Part shown: piece by piece, positions 27,506 through 36,385 of the stretch
Position numbering within the stretch: the stretch's first letter is position 1
How the letters are laid out: every line of letters starts with the position of its first letter
Source: Chromobacterium violaceum ATCC 12472
GTDB lineage: Bacteria > Pseudomonadota > Gammaproteobacteria > Burkholderiales > Chromobacteriaceae
Length of the DNA stretch: 64,000 bases
NCBI RefSeq assembly: GCF_000007705.1
Contig: NC_005085.1
Coordinates: 3,419,752-3,483,751 of the forward strand
Reading direction: 5' to 3'
Translations under genes and position numbers: made by a program
The notes under the pieces: model-generated
The model's database searches: none
What the model was told of the DNA's origin: nothing
What the model saw: only the letters and a program-made list of their open reading frames with translations

Positions 27506-27570
27506 GAATGAGCTTCCAAACAAACATGCCCGGATCATAACAGAGGCGATGCCGGGCCAGTCATCGTCGC

Positions 27571-28587
27571 TCACTGGCCGGACTTCAGCACCACCCGCGT
27601 CCAGCGGCCGACCCAGGCGCGCTGCTTGGCCGCCAGCGTCGCGCTGTCGGGGGTGTCATGCGCGGCCGGCTGCTCGACATGCTTGTACACCGGGTCCAGC
27701 GGAATATTGTCCATCGCCGGATACATCCACATCCGGGTCGGAATGTCCTTCTGCACCGCGTCCGAGCGCAGGAAGGCGATGAACTGCTGGGCGAGCTTGG
27801 GCTCCTTGCCGCCCTTGACCAGCGCCGCGCCCTCCACCTGGCGGAACACCGTGCCCGGCAGCAACAGATTGCCGGTCGGCGCGTCCGCCGGCTTGTCCTT
27901 GCTGTAGAACACCTCGGCCGCCGGACTGGTGGCGTAGCTGACCACGATGGGCCGACCGCCGCCGTTCTTGGAGAAATCGGTGTAGTAGGCTTCGGTCCAG
28001 CCCTTGCTGACCTTCAGGCCGTTGTCGCGCAGCTTGCCCCACAGCGCGAAGGCCTTGTCCTCGCCCAGCGCGTGGATGGTGGCGGACAGGAAGGCGAGGC
28101 CCGGACTGGAGGTGGCGGGGTTTTCCACCACCAGCAGGTTCTTGTAGGCCGGCAGCGCCAGGTCGTTCAGGGTCTTGGGCAACGGCAGCTTGTTCTTGGC
28201 GAACCAAGCCTTGTCGTAGTTCAGCGTCACGTAACCGTAGTCGACGGCGGCCGCGCCCGGCAGTCCCACCTTGCCGCCCTTGGCCAGTTCCGCCGGCAGC
28301 GGCGCGAGCGCGCCGGCCTGCTCGGCCTTGCCGATCAGGCTGTTGTCGATGCCGAACACCACGTCGGCGATCGGGCTGCCCTTGGTCAGTATCAGCTTGT
28401 TGACCATCTCGCCGGCGTCGCCGGCCTTGATGATGGACACCTTGGCGCCGGTCTGTTTCTCGAAGGCGGCGAGCAGCGGCTTGTCGACGCTGAACGAACT
28501 GTGCGCAAGCACGCGCAGTTCGGCGGCCTGGGCGGACAGTCCAGCCAGGCTCAAGGCGGCGGCGGCAATTTTGGGGAACAGTTTCAT
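27571..28587 (-). CDS. thiB: Thiamine-binding periplasmic protein ThiB
   Basis: 338 aa from the ATG at 28587 with GGAG about 7 bases upstream, giving a clean signal peptide (MKLFPKIAAAALSLAGLSAQA). The mature start ELRVLAHSSFSVDKPLLAAF and the segment ADVVFGIDNSLIGKAEQAG are typical of ThiB/TbpA, which delivers thiamine and its phosphates to ThiPQ. It is the first gene after the TPP riboswitch. Its Shine-Dalgarno lies in the 3' arm of a hairpin at 28595-28617. Confidence 0.95.
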   Translation of the reverse strand: MKLFPKIAAAALSLAGLSAQAAELRVLAHSSFSVDKPLLAAFEKQTGAKVSIIKAGDAGEMVNKLILTKGSPIADVVFGIDNSLIGKAEQAGALAPLPAELAKGGKVGLPGAAAVDYGYVTLNYDKAWFAKNKLPLPKTLNDLALPAYKNLLVVENPATSSPGLAFLSATIHALGEDKAFALWGKLRDNGLKVSKGWTEAYYTDFSKNGGGRPIVVSYATSPAAEVFYSKDKPADAPTGNLLLPGTVFRQVEGAALVKGGKEPKLAQQFIAFLRSDAVQKDIPTRMWMYPAMDNIPLDPVYKHVEQPAAHDTPDSATLAAKQRAWVGRWTRVVLKSGQ

Positions 28588-28594
28588 GGACAAT

Positions 28595-28617
28595 CTCCGT
28601 GCGATGCGGCCACGGAG
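28595..28617 (-). promoter_or_regulatory. thiB: Shine-Dalgarno-masking hairpin of thiB
   Basis: On the minus strand CTCCGTG and CACGGAG form a perfect 7-base stem with a 9-base loop; the 3' arm contains the GGAG that serves the thiB ATG. It lies about 37 bases after the TPP aptamer and is a likely expression platform controlling translation initiation. Pairing is seen; its switching by TPP is inferred. Confidence 0.65.
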
Positions 28618-28653
28618 CAAGCAGGCAAGGCGGACGAGATTCCGCTTCATCAC

Positions 28654-28735
28654 GCTCCCTCCGCTGGCATGATCCAGATCAGGTTCTCAGGGTGTCTCTC
28701 AGCCCGCATGGCGGGCACCCCCGGTGACAGGGCGA
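28654..28735 (-). ncRNA. TPP riboswitch (THI element)
   Basis: Read on the minus strand, the leader contains GGGGGTGCCCGC, then GCTGAGAGACACCCTGAGA, ACCTGATCTGGATCATGCC and AGCGGAGGGAG. These are the conserved blocks of the thiamine pyrophosphate aptamer, in order and with normal spacing. It controls the downstream thiB-acetyltransferase-thiP-thiQ operon, normally lowering expression when TPP is plentiful. The 5' boundary is approximate. Confidence 0.96.
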
Positions 28736-28736
28736 C

Positions 28737-28765
28737 AGTATAGCCCAGATGCGCAAACAACTTAA
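28737..28765 (-). promoter_or_regulatory. Candidate sigma70 promoter of the thiamine operon
   Basis: On the minus strand TTAAGT (28765-28760) and TATACT (28742-28737) are separated by 17 bases. The -10 has five of six consensus bases; the -35 is weak. Transcription would begin near 28730, exactly at the start of the riboswitch. Confidence 0.55.
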
Positions 28766-28856
28766 CACTCTGACCAGTCCGCTTAATACCGCAGCGAAGA
28801 GTGGCCACTATGCTCACAGTCAATCGCTTATGCAAACGGCTTGCCGCGGTGAACCC

Positions 28857-30302
28857 ATGATCAAAAGAATACTGCTCGCCTCCGCCCTGCTCGGCCTGCC
28901 GCTATGCGCGCTGGCCGGCATCGGCGCGGACGGCGCCCGCCACCTGCTGGCGCGCGCCGGCTTCGGCGCCAACCCGGCGCAGATCGAGGCTTTCGCGCCG
29001 CTGAGCCGCGAGGCGGCGGTGGACAAGATACTGGCCGGTGTCCGCACCCAGGCGGCGACGCCGCCGCCTGGGTGGGCCAACGAGCCGTTCGAACGGCCCG
29101 GCCAGCCCGGCCTCACCGAGGAACAGAAAAAGGCGCTGCAACAGGAACGCAATCAGCACGCGGTCGAGCTGCGCAGCTGGTGGCTGGCCGAGATGCGCAA
29201 CACGCCGTCGCCGCTGACGGAGAAGATGACGCTGTTCTGGCACAACCATTTCGTGTCGGCGTTGGACAAGGTGCGCTCGCCGCAGATGATGTACCAGCAA
29301 AACCTGCTGCTGCGCCACTACGCGCTGGGCGACTTCGGCCAGCTGCTGCACGCGGTGGCGCGCGATCCGGCGATGATGCGCTACCTCGACACCGCCAACA
29401 ACCGCAAGGACCAGCCCAACGAGAACTTCGCCCGCGAGGTGATGGAGCTGTTCACGCTGGGCGAAGGCCGCTACAGCGAACAGGACATCCGCGAGGCCGC
29501 CCGAGCCTTCACCGGCTGGGGCCTGGACCGCGACGACCAGTTCATCGTCCGTCCGCGGCTGCGCGACACCGGCGAGAAAGTCATCTTCGGCCAGCGCGGC
29601 AATTTCGACGGCGACGACGTGATCGACCTGCTGCTGCAGCAGCCTAGCACCGCGGTGTTCGTCACCAGCAAGCTGTGGCGCAACTTCGTGTCGCCGACGC
29701 CCGATCCGGCCACGATCAACAAGCTGGCCGCCGACTTCCGCCGCGGCCATTACCAGTTGAAGCCCTTGATGCGCGCGCTGCTGCTGACGCCGCAGTTCTG
29801 GCGCAGCCAGGGCCAACTGGTGAAATCGCCGCTGGAGCTGACCGTAGGCACGCTGGTGACTTTCGACCTCAATCCGCCGGACTGGCGCGTGATCGCCGGC
29901 CTGAACCGCCAGCTGGGTCAAGACGTGTTCGCGCCGCCCAACGTCAAGGGCTGGCCCGGCGGCGAGGCCTGGATCAACAGCGCCACCCTGCTCACCCGCA
30001 AGCAGTTTCTGGACCGCATCGCCCGCGACGCCGCGCCGGCGCGCGACGCCTACGTCCAGGCCGATGGCGGCCTGAACGAGATGGCCGGCCGCGAGGCGCG
30101 CATCCGCCGCTTCGTCGGCAACGGGCTGAATTCGATGAAGCTGCAACCCGATGAATGGGCCGCCGTCTACGGCGTCCGCACCGCCGCCGACGCCGCGCGG
30201 CTGCTGCTGGCCGTGCCGCCGACCAACCCCTTGCCGCAGGGCGCCAGCGGCGCCAAGGCCATCGCCCAGTTGCTGCTGGACCCGGCCTATCAGGTGGAAT
30301 GA
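28857..30302 (+). CDS. DUF1800 domain protein
   Basis: 481 aa from the ATG at 28857, giving a signal peptide (MIKRILLASALLGLPLCALAG). DUF1800 hallmarks include ARHLLARAGFGANPAQIE, the central MTLFWHNHFVSA, NENFAREVMELFTLGEGRYSE, AARAFTGWGL and the late DVFAPPNVKGWPGGEAWI. DUF1800 genes are nearly always paired with DUF1501 genes, as here (10 bases to the next gene). The molecular function is unknown; a periplasmic or exported role is likely from the signal peptide. Confidence 0.93.
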   Translation: MIKRILLASALLGLPLCALAGIGADGARHLLARAGFGANPAQIEAFAPLSREAAVDKILAGVRTQAATPPPGWANEPFERPGQPGLTEEQKKALQQERNQHAVELRSWWLAEMRNTPSPLTEKMTLFWHNHFVSALDKVRSPQMMYQQNLLLRHYALGDFGQLLHAVARDPAMMRYLDTANNRKDQPNENFAREVMELFTLGEGRYSEQDIREAARAFTGWGLDRDDQFIVRPRLRDTGEKVIFGQRGNFDGDDVIDLLLQQPSTAVFVTSKLWRNFVSPTPDPATINKLAADFRRGHYQLKPLMRALLLTPQFWRSQGQLVKSPLELTVGTLVTFDLNPPDWRVIAGLNRQLGQDVFAPPNVKGWPGGEAWINSATLLTRKQFLDRIARDAAPARDAYVQADGGLNEMAGREARIRRFVGNGLNSMKLQPDEWAAVYGVRTAADAARLLLAVPPTNPLPQGASGAKAIAQLLLDPAYQVE

Positions 30303-30312
30303 GGAAACTTCC

Positions 30313-31491
30313 ATGTTCAAGAGACGAGAATTCCTGAAAGCGGCCGGCGCCGGCCTGATGATGTCGGTGCTGCCCAATCTGTCCTGGGCGCTGGCGCCAG
30401 CCGGTTACAAGCGCCTGTTGGTGCTGGTGGAATTGAAGGGCGGCAACGACGGCCTCAACACCGTGGTCCCCTACGCCAGCGCCGACTACTACCGGCTGCG
30501 TCCCGGCATCGCCATCGCCCGCGAGCAGGTGCTGCAGATCAACGGCGACATCGGCCTGCACCCGTCGCTGGCGCCGCTGATGCCGTTGTGGCAGGACAAG
30601 CAGCTGGCGCTGCTGCAGGGCGTCGGCTACCCCGATCCCAATCTGTCGCACTTCCGCTCGATCGAGATCTGGGACACGGCGTCGGCCAGCCAGCAATACC
30701 TGAGCGAAGGCTGGCTGACCCGGCTGTTCCATGAGCAGCCGACGCCCAAGAACTTCGCCGCCGACGGCGTGGTGCTGTCCAGCCAGGTGCTGGGACCGCT
30801 GGACGGCGGCGCGCGCGCGGTGGTGCTGTCCAATCCGCAAGACTTCGCGCGCCAGGCCAAGCTGGTGGCGGACCAGCAGCCCGGCCGCGCCGGCGCGGCG
30901 CTGGAGCATATCTTGAAAGTGGAAGGCGACATCCGCCAGGCCGCCGCCAGCCTGGCGCCGCTGCCGCGCACCGCGGCGAGCGAAGCGCCCACCGCCGGCC
31001 CCAAGCCCAACGGCGGCTTCGGCGTGGCGGTGCGCACGCTGACCGACACCCTGGCCCGCGGCGTGGACATCGCCGTCGCCCGCATCACGCTGACCGGCTT
31101 CGACACCCACGGCAACCAGCAGCCGGTGCAGGCGCGGCTGCTGGCGGAACTGGCGGACGGACTGGCGCAGCTGAAAAGCGAGATGACGCGGCTGGGCCGC
31201 TGGAACGACACGCTGGCGCTGACTTACGCCGAATTCGGCCGCCGCCCGCGCGAGAACGGCAACCGCGGCACCGACCACGGCACCGCCAACGTCCACTTCG
31301 CGCTGGGCGGCCGCGTCAACGGCGGCCTGTACGGCCAGATGCCGCAACTGGCCGGCGTCAGCGAGGGCAATCTGCCGCATGCGATAGACTTCCGCCAGGT
31401 TTACGCCACGGCGATAGACGGCTGGTGGGGCAAGGACAGCCATAACGTGCTGGGCGGACGCTTCGCGCCGCTGCCCCTGCTGCGCGGCTAG
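30313..31491 (+). CDS. DUF1501 domain protein, Tat-type signal
   Basis: 392 aa, with GAGGAAA upstream of the ATG. The N-terminus KRREFLKAAGAGLMMSVLP is a twin-arginine signal, so it is exported folded. Family motifs: LVLVELKGGNDGLNTVVPYA, YPDPNLSHFRSIEIWDTAS, GFDTHGNQQP and TDHGTANVHFALGG; the His/Asp-rich pattern resembles alkaline-phosphatase/sulfatase-type metal sites (inference). It is the partner of the upstream DUF1800 gene. Its stop overlaps the convergent binding-protein gene by 4 bases. Confidence 0.93.
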   Translation: MFKRREFLKAAGAGLMMSVLPNLSWALAPAGYKRLLVLVELKGGNDGLNTVVPYASADYYRLRPGIAIAREQVLQINGDIGLHPSLAPLMPLWQDKQLALLQGVGYPDPNLSHFRSIEIWDTASASQQYLSEGWLTRLFHEQPTPKNFAADGVVLSSQVLGPLDGGARAVVLSNPQDFARQAKLVADQQPGRAGAALEHILKVEGDIRQAAASLAPLPRTAASEAPTAGPKPNGGFGVAVRTLTDTLARGVDIAVARITLTGFDTHGNQQPVQARLLAELADGLAQLKSEMTRLGRWNDTLALTYAEFGRRPRENGNRGTDHGTANVHFALGGRVNGGLYGQMPQLAGVSEGNLPHAIDFRQVYATAIDGWWGKDSHNVLGGRFAPLPLLRG

Positions 31492-32279
31492 GGATCGGGA
31501 TACGCGATATTGAAGCGGCTGCGGTACAGCCGGTCCACCACGCCGTCGCGCTTCATGTCGCTGAGCGCGGCGGCAAAAGCGTGGCACAACTCAGGAGACA
31601 CGCTGCGCTTGCTGAAAACGTAAAAGGCCCCGCCTATCGGCCATACCGGCGGCAGGGCGACGATCGCAGGCTGCTGCGGCAGGCGGGCCAGTTCATTCGG
31701 CGCCGTGTCCATGGTGGCCAGCAGCAGATCTATCCTCCCCAGCTGCAGCTTGCGCAAACTGCCGGCCAGGGTTTCCCCGGCGTCCACCTTCACCGTTCCG
31801 GGAGGCGCTTTCAGCCAACGGTCCCATTTGTCGCCGTAACTGTCGCCATGCGTCACCCCCAGCCTGACGACGCCCAGCTTGCCCAAGTCCTGCTGCTGGG
31901 CAACCGGCCAATGCGCAGCGCGATCGCCGCGCGCCCACAGCCGCACCAGCGAGGAACTGTAGCCTGGCACAAAACAGGCGTACGCCTCCCGTTCCGGCGT
32001 TTTCAGCGCCTGCATCGCGGCATCCACCTTGCCCAGCTCCAGCGCCTGCAGCGTGCGCGACCAGGGAATTCGGCGATACGCCAGGCGGCAGCCAACGCGC
32101 GCGGCCGCCTGGTTCAGCAGCTCCACCGAATAGCCCGCGGGCCGGCCATCCCGTCCCTGATAATGATACGGCGGCCTCTCCTCCCAGCCCACCTGGATAG
32201 TCTTGCCGCATATCCCGCCCGCCATCGCCGGCAAAGCCCAGCACGCCAGTAAAGCAAAACCCCCGATAAACCGCACCAT
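31488..32279 (-). CDS. Periplasmic substrate-binding protein, amino-acid type (SBP_bac_3-like)
   Basis: 263 aa. GGGAGGG lies directly before the ATG at 32279; a GTG in the next codon would have better spacing. The signal peptide is MVRFIGGFALLACWALPAMAG. The mature protein has IQVGWEERPPYHYQGRDGRPAGYSVELLNQA, the usual start of family 3 solute-binding proteins, and a central ALELGKVDAAMQALKTPERE. Two Cys pairs may form disulfides. No permease or ATPase gene is adjacent, so it may be an orphan binding protein or a sensor subunit. Ligand unknown. Confidence 0.85.
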   Translation of the reverse strand: MVRFIGGFALLACWALPAMAGGICGKTIQVGWEERPPYHYQGRDGRPAGYSVELLNQAAARVGCRLAYRRIPWSRTLQALELGKVDAAMQALKTPEREAYACFVPGYSSSLVRLWARGDRAAHWPVAQQQDLGKLGVVRLGVTHGDSYGDKWDRWLKAPPGTVKVDAGETLAGSLRKLQLGRIDLLLATMDTAPNELARLPQQPAIVALPPVWPIGGAFYVFSKRSVSPELCHAFAAALSDMKRDGVVDRLYRSRFNIAYPDP

Positions 32280-32397
32280 CCCCTCCCGCGACCGGCAAGC
32301 GCAAGCGCGCTCCCCTACAATGTAGGATAGAATTCCCATGCCGATGGCGTCCCGCGGGCGCAGGCACACGACCACCCAGCGACAGAACCCTAGCCAC

Positions 32398-33225
32398 ATG
32401 ACTTCGAACAATACCCAGAATAACGATCCACACCAGACAACGGAAGAGATTCCGCTGCCGCCGCCGGAAAGCGAAGTCACGCTGGCCAACCTGGCCATCC
32501 CACTGGGCGAAACCATACTGACGCTCAGCGGCGACGGCCGCCCCATCTACGGCATCCTGCAGCGCAGCCGGGCGATGACGGCCCAGTCCGACTATTTCCG
32601 CCTGCAGTTCCGCGGCTATGCCCGCTCCGACGGCGCGCACTGGCAGCCGCTGGAAGGCGACGACAGCCGTTTCCACGCCGTCTACAACCTGGCCTGGGTC
32701 AGGGTGGATCGCCCGAGCAAGACCGTCACCTTCGGTCCCAAGAGCGGCGTGCAGGCCAGTCCTGGACTGGCAGGCAGCGGCTTGGACGCCTATCTGTTCG
32801 CCAGCGTCATCGCCTGGGCCAAGGGCGTCTGCCCCGATTTCGCCATCAGCCCGGGCATGATCACCATGGGACAGAACCATACCGAGGAAGAACGGCTGAA
32901 GTGCCACGCCTTCTATGCCGGCCAGGGCTTCCAGTTCGAGTGGCAGGATCCGGCCCAGCGCAGCGCGCTGTATTTCAAGGACAAGGTGAACAAGCTCTTG
33001 GGCGTCTGGAACAAGGAAGCGGTCAAGGAATTCGGCGGCGAGGAAATGCTGAAGACGCTTGCCGGCCAGGACGAGGCCCGGGCCGAGCTGCAGCAGCAGC
33101 TGGACAAGCTGGAAAGCGCGCACGACAGCCTGAAGCGCGCGCTGCAAAAGGAAAAAAGCACCTCGCAAATCCTGACCGGGGTGCTGATACTGGCAGCCAT
33201 CTTCGCGATCTGGGCCGTCATCTAA
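32398..33225 (+). CDS. Unknown tail-anchored protein with coiled coil
   Basis: 275 aa from the ATG at 32398. The first 25 residues are polar and likely disordered. Residues about 30-225 form a soluble domain I cannot assign; part of it (EEERLKCHAFYAGQGFQFEW) recalls the C-terminal helix-strand of GNAT acetyltransferases, which is only a hint. A coiled coil follows (about 228-252, ELQQQLDKLESAHDSLKRAL), then a single membrane segment at the extreme C-terminus (ILTGVLILAAIFAIWAVI). The layout points to a tail-anchored inner-membrane protein with its domain in the cytoplasm. The gene stands alone, 118 bases from the divergent binding-protein start. Confidence 0.78.
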   Translation: MTSNNTQNNDPHQTTEEIPLPPPESEVTLANLAIPLGETILTLSGDGRPIYGILQRSRAMTAQSDYFRLQFRGYARSDGAHWQPLEGDDSRFHAVYNLAWVRVDRPSKTVTFGPKSGVQASPGLAGSGLDAYLFASVIAWAKGVCPDFAISPGMITMGQNHTEEERLKCHAFYAGQGFQFEWQDPAQRSALYFKDKVNKLLGVWNKEAVKEFGGEEMLKTLAGQDEARAELQQQLDKLESAHDSLKRALQKEKSTSQILTGVLILAAIFAIWAVI

Positions 33226-33278
33226 GCGCCTGTTCGCGATCTTTTGGCGGCATCGGCCGTTTTCTGCCGGACGCTGGG

Positions 33279-33360
33279 CGCCAACAACGGCCTACCGCAG
33301 CGTCATTCGCAGCCGGGGACGTTTGACAAAGCCAGCGCCGGCAACAACGGCCCCGCAGCG
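33279..33360. repeat. Imperfect 60-base-spaced direct repeat
   Basis: The 11-mer CAACAACGGCC occurs at 33282-33292 and 33342-33352, each followed within a few bases by CCGCAGCG and preceded by GCGCC. It lies in the gap between the tail-anchored protein gene and the MarR-like gene. No open frame is associated. Confidence 0.4.
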
Positions 33361-33377
33361 CAGCCCAGGGCTGGCGC

Positions 33378-33896
33378 TCAGAAAGAGGCGCCGGCCCGGG
33401 CCGCCTGGTCGTAGACCCCGGCCAGCGTCCGCATCAACTGGGCGATGTCCCCGATCAGAGGATTGGCGATGCCGCCGTCGCCCAGCGTGGACATCAGGCA
33501 CTGCTCGCGCACCTGCCGGTAGCGCTCGCACAGCTGGCGGCCGCTTTCCGTGGTGGAAAACAGCACCTCCTTGCCGCTTTTCTCGCTGGCCACATACCCC
33601 ATCTTCACCAGCTTCTTCAACGCGTAGGACACCACGTGGGTATCCTCCATGTTCAGCACGAAACAGATGTCGGCCAGCTTTTTCTGCCGCCCCCGATGAT
33701 TGACATGGTGGACCAGCAGCACTTCGGTCGGCGTCATGTCCTTCTCCCCCGCCGCCGACATGCAACGCACCATCCAGCGATGGAAGGCGTTGTTGACCAC
33801 CGTCAGGCTGAATTCAAACTCGGACAGCTCCGGACTGCGCTCGGAAACCAGATGCTGCGAGGACACGATCTTAGGCAAGTCTTGCGTCGTTGACAC
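33378..33896 (-). CDS. MarR-like winged-helix regulator
   Basis: 172 aa from a GTG at 33896, with GGAG 7 bases upstream; longer readings run into non-coding DNA. The helix-turn-helix region KLADICFVLNMEDTHVVSYALKK and the wing ASEKSGKEVLFSTTESG match the MarR-type winged-helix group. It is divergent from pxpB (142 bases between starts) and is therefore the best local candidate to regulate the 5-oxoproline operon. This link is by position only. Confidence 0.82.
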   Translation of the reverse strand: MSTTQDLPKIVSSQHLVSERSPELSEFEFSLTVVNNAFHRWMVRCMSAAGEKDMTPTEVLLVHHVNHRGRQKKLADICFVLNMEDTHVVSYALKKLVKMGYVASEKSGKEVLFSTTESGRQLCERYRQVREQCLMSTLGDGGIANPLIGDIAQLMRTLAGVYDQAARAGASF

Positions 33897-34038
33897 CCAT
33901 TCTCTCCATATTGCGCCACGGAAAGGTGGCCGGCATCCAGGTAACGATAAATTGACGAGAAATTCTCGACATTGCATCATCGCCACCATCCAACCCATTA
34001 TCATATCCATATTCCCGGATCACGCCATCCCGTACGCA

Positions 34039-34701
34039 ATGTCATCCGAATCCCACATTCCGCCGGCCGTTCACTGGCTCGGCAACCAGGCGCTGGTGCT
34101 GGAGCTGCCCCCCCCGGCGACGCTGGACTGCCAGCGCCGAATCTGGCGATTGGCCGAACGGCTGCGCGCCGACGCCGACTTCCGCGAGGTCATTCCCGGC
34201 ATGAACAACCTGACGCTGGAGCTCCGGCCAGGCGCGAACGCCGCCGCCCTGCCCTCGCGGCTGCGCAAGCTGTGGCAGTTCACGGAAGGCATCGTCGAAG
34301 ACGGCCGCGTCGTGGATATCCCGGTCAGCTACGGCGGCCGTCACGGCCCGGACCTGGAAGCCGTCGCCCGGCATTGCGGCCTGGCGCCCGACGAGGTCGT
34401 CGCCCGCCATGCGGCGGGCCGCTATACTGTGTTCTTCCTGGGTTTCCAACCCGGCTTCGCCTACCTGGGAGGCCTGGATCCGGCTTTGTCCGCGCCGCGC
34501 CGCGCGACGCCCAGGCAAAAAGTGCCGGCCGGCTCCGTCGCGATAGGCGGCAGCCAGACCGGCATTTATCCGACCGCCTCGCCCGGCGGCTGGCAAATCA
34601 TCGGACGCAGCGACGCCGCGCTGTTCGATCCTTCGCGACAGCCGCCCTGCCCGCTGCGGCCCGGCGATATCGTGCGCTTCGTACCGATGGAGGACGCCTG
34701 A
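34039..34701 (+). CDS. pxpB: 5-oxoprolinase subunit PxpB
   Basis: 220 aa. PxpB (KipI/AHS1 family) has the conserved GFQPGFAYLGGLDPALSAPRR and the GSVAIGGSQTGIYPTASPGGW segment. PxpA, B and C together form the ATP-dependent 5-oxoprolinase that opens 5-oxo-L-proline to glutamate. The ATG at 34039 has only a weak Shine-Dalgarno. The stop overlaps the pxpC ATG by one base (TGATG), so translation is coupled. Confidence 0.95.
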   Translation: MSSESHIPPAVHWLGNQALVLELPPPATLDCQRRIWRLAERLRADADFREVIPGMNNLTLELRPGANAAALPSRLRKLWQFTEGIVEDGRVVDIPVSYGGRHGPDLEAVARHCGLAPDEVVARHAAGRYTVFFLGFQPGFAYLGGLDPALSAPRRATPRQKVPAGSVAIGGSQTGIYPTASPGGWQIIGRSDAALFDPSRQPPCPLRPGDIVRFVPMEDA

Positions 34702-35627
34702 TGCTGGAGGTGATCAAGGCCGGCCCACAGACCACGGTGCAGGACCTGGGCCGTTTCGGCGTCCGCCATCTGGGCGTGTGCCGCGCCGGCACGATGGACG
34801 CGCTGGCGCTGACCGTGGCCAACCGGCTGGCGGGCAACCCGGCCGGGGCCGCGGCGCTGGAAATCGCGCTACCGCCGGCCTGTTTCCGCTTGCTGCGCGG
34901 CGGCATGCTGGCGCTGGCGGGCGCCGACTGCCGCGCCACGCTGGACGGCGAACCGGTTTTCCCGGGCTGGCGCACCGCTTTCCGCGCCGGCCAGGTATTG
35001 AAGCTGGAAGCGCCACGGAGCGGCATGCGCGCCTACCTGGCTGTGGATGGCGGCATCGCCGTGCCCTTGCTGATGGAATCTGCCAGCACCGACCTGATGG
35101 CCGGCTTCGGCGGCCACTTAGGCCGCGCGCTGCGCGACGGCGACCGCCTGCCGCTGGGAGAAGCGCGGCCGCCGCGTCCCCGGCTGGGCGTCTGGCTGCC
35201 GCGGCCCGGCAACCGGATCCGCGTCTGCGCCGGCCCGGAATACGCGTGGCTGTCCAAGCCGGACCGCCAGCGCTTGTGGGGCCATCCCTGGCAACTGACT
35301 CCGCGCAGCAACCGCATGGGCTACCGCCTGGCGGGAACGGCGCTGCGCATGAGCGAACCCGCCGAAATGCCGTCACACGGCGCCTTGCCCGGCCTGATCC
35401 AGCTGCCTCCGGACGGCCAGCCCATCGTGCTGATGGCCGACGCCCAGGCCACCGGCGGCTATCCGCGGCTGGGCATGGTGGCCGCGGCGGATCTATGGCA
35501 GCTGGGCCAGGCCCGGCTGGGCAGCCAGCTGCGTTTCGTGGAGGCCAGCCGGGACGAGGCCGAACAGGCCGACCGGGAACTGCAACGCTACCTGCGGAGA
35601 ATCGAGAGGCTGTGCGATGAAAATTGA
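34701..35627 (+). CDS. pxpC: 5-oxoprolinase subunit PxpC
   Basis: 308 aa, KipA/AHS2 family. Typical opening [20 protein letters not shown], then [40 protein letters not shown] and [16 protein letters not shown]. It works with PxpA and PxpB in the cytoplasm to hydrolyse 5-oxoproline. It starts in the last base of the pxpB stop and overlaps pxpA by 11 bases at its end. Confidence 0.95.
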   Translation: MLEVIKAGPQTTVQDLGRFGVRHLGVCRAGTMDALALTVANRLAGNPAGAAALEIALPPACFRLLRGGMLALAGADCRATLDGEPVFPGWRTAFRAGQVLKLEAPRSGMRAYLAVDGGIAVPLLMESASTDLMAGFGGHLGRALRDGDRLPLGEARPPRPRLGVWLPRPGNRIRVCAGPEYAWLSKPDRQRLWGHPWQLTPRSNRMGYRLAGTALRMSEPAEMPSHGALPGLIQLPPDGQPIVLMADAQATGGYPRLGMVAAADLWQLGQARLGSQLRFVEASRDEAEQADRELQRYLRRIERLCDEN

Positions 35628-36354
35628 CCTCAACGCCGACCTGGGCGAAGGCTGCGGGGACGACGCCGCGCTGCTCGGCCTGGTCAGTTCCGCCAACATC
35701 GCCTGCGGCTGGCACGCCGGCGACGCCGACACCATGCGCAGAACCGTCCTGCTCGCGCTGGAGAAAGGCGTCGCCATCGGCGCCCACCCCGGCTTCCCCG
35801 ACCGCGAAAACTTCGGCCGCAGCGAAATGCGGCTGCCGATGGAAGCCGCGCGGGCCGGCCTGCTGTACCAATTGGGCGCGCTGGACGCCATCGTCCGCGC
35901 CGAAGGCGGCGCGCTGCGGCACGTCAAGCCCCACGGCGCGCTGTACAACCAGGCGGCGCGCGAGCCCGAACTGGCCGCCGTACTCGCCCGCGCGATCCGG
36001 GACTTCAATCCCGCCTTGCGGGCGGTCGGCCTGGCCGGAGGGTGCTTCATCGACGCCTGCCGCGCCGAAGGCCTGGAGGTGTGGCAAGAGGGCTTCGCCG
36101 ACCGCGGCTACCGCGCCGACGGCAGCCTGGTGCCGCGCGGCCTGCCCGGCGCCCTGTTGCAAGACGACTCCGCCATGCTGGCCCAGGCGGAAGACATGGC
36201 GCTGCGGCAAACCGTGGCCGCCGTCAACGGCCTGCGCATTCCGGCGCGCGTGGACACGCTGTGCCTGCACGGCGACGGCGAGCACGCATTGCGCTTCGCC
36301 CGTCTGCTGCGCGAGCGGCTCGAAGCGCTGGGCGTGGAAATTTGCGCCGACTGA
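35617..36354 (+). CDS. pxpA: 5-oxoprolinase subunit PxpA
   Basis: 245 aa, LamB/YcsF family. Signature residues: DLNADLGEG at the N-terminus, [40 protein letters not shown] and the late [10 protein letters not shown]. PxpA is the third part of the prokaryotic 5-oxoprolinase. Its ATG lies inside the pxpC end. A 31-base gap separates it from the DUF969 transporter gene. Confidence 0.96.
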   Translation: MKIDLNADLGEGCGDDAALLGLVSSANIACGWHAGDADTMRRTVLLALEKGVAIGAHPGFPDRENFGRSEMRLPMEAARAGLLYQLGALDAIVRAEGGALRHVKPHGALYNQAAREPELAAVLARAIRDFNPALRAVGLAGGCFIDACRAEGLEVWQEGFADRGYRADGSLVPRGLPGALLQDDSAMLAQAEDMALRQTVAAVNGLRIPARVDTLCLHGDGEHALRFARLLRERLEALGVEICAD

Positions 36355-36385
36355 GCCGGCGCCATCCGGACCACAAGGACGAATC

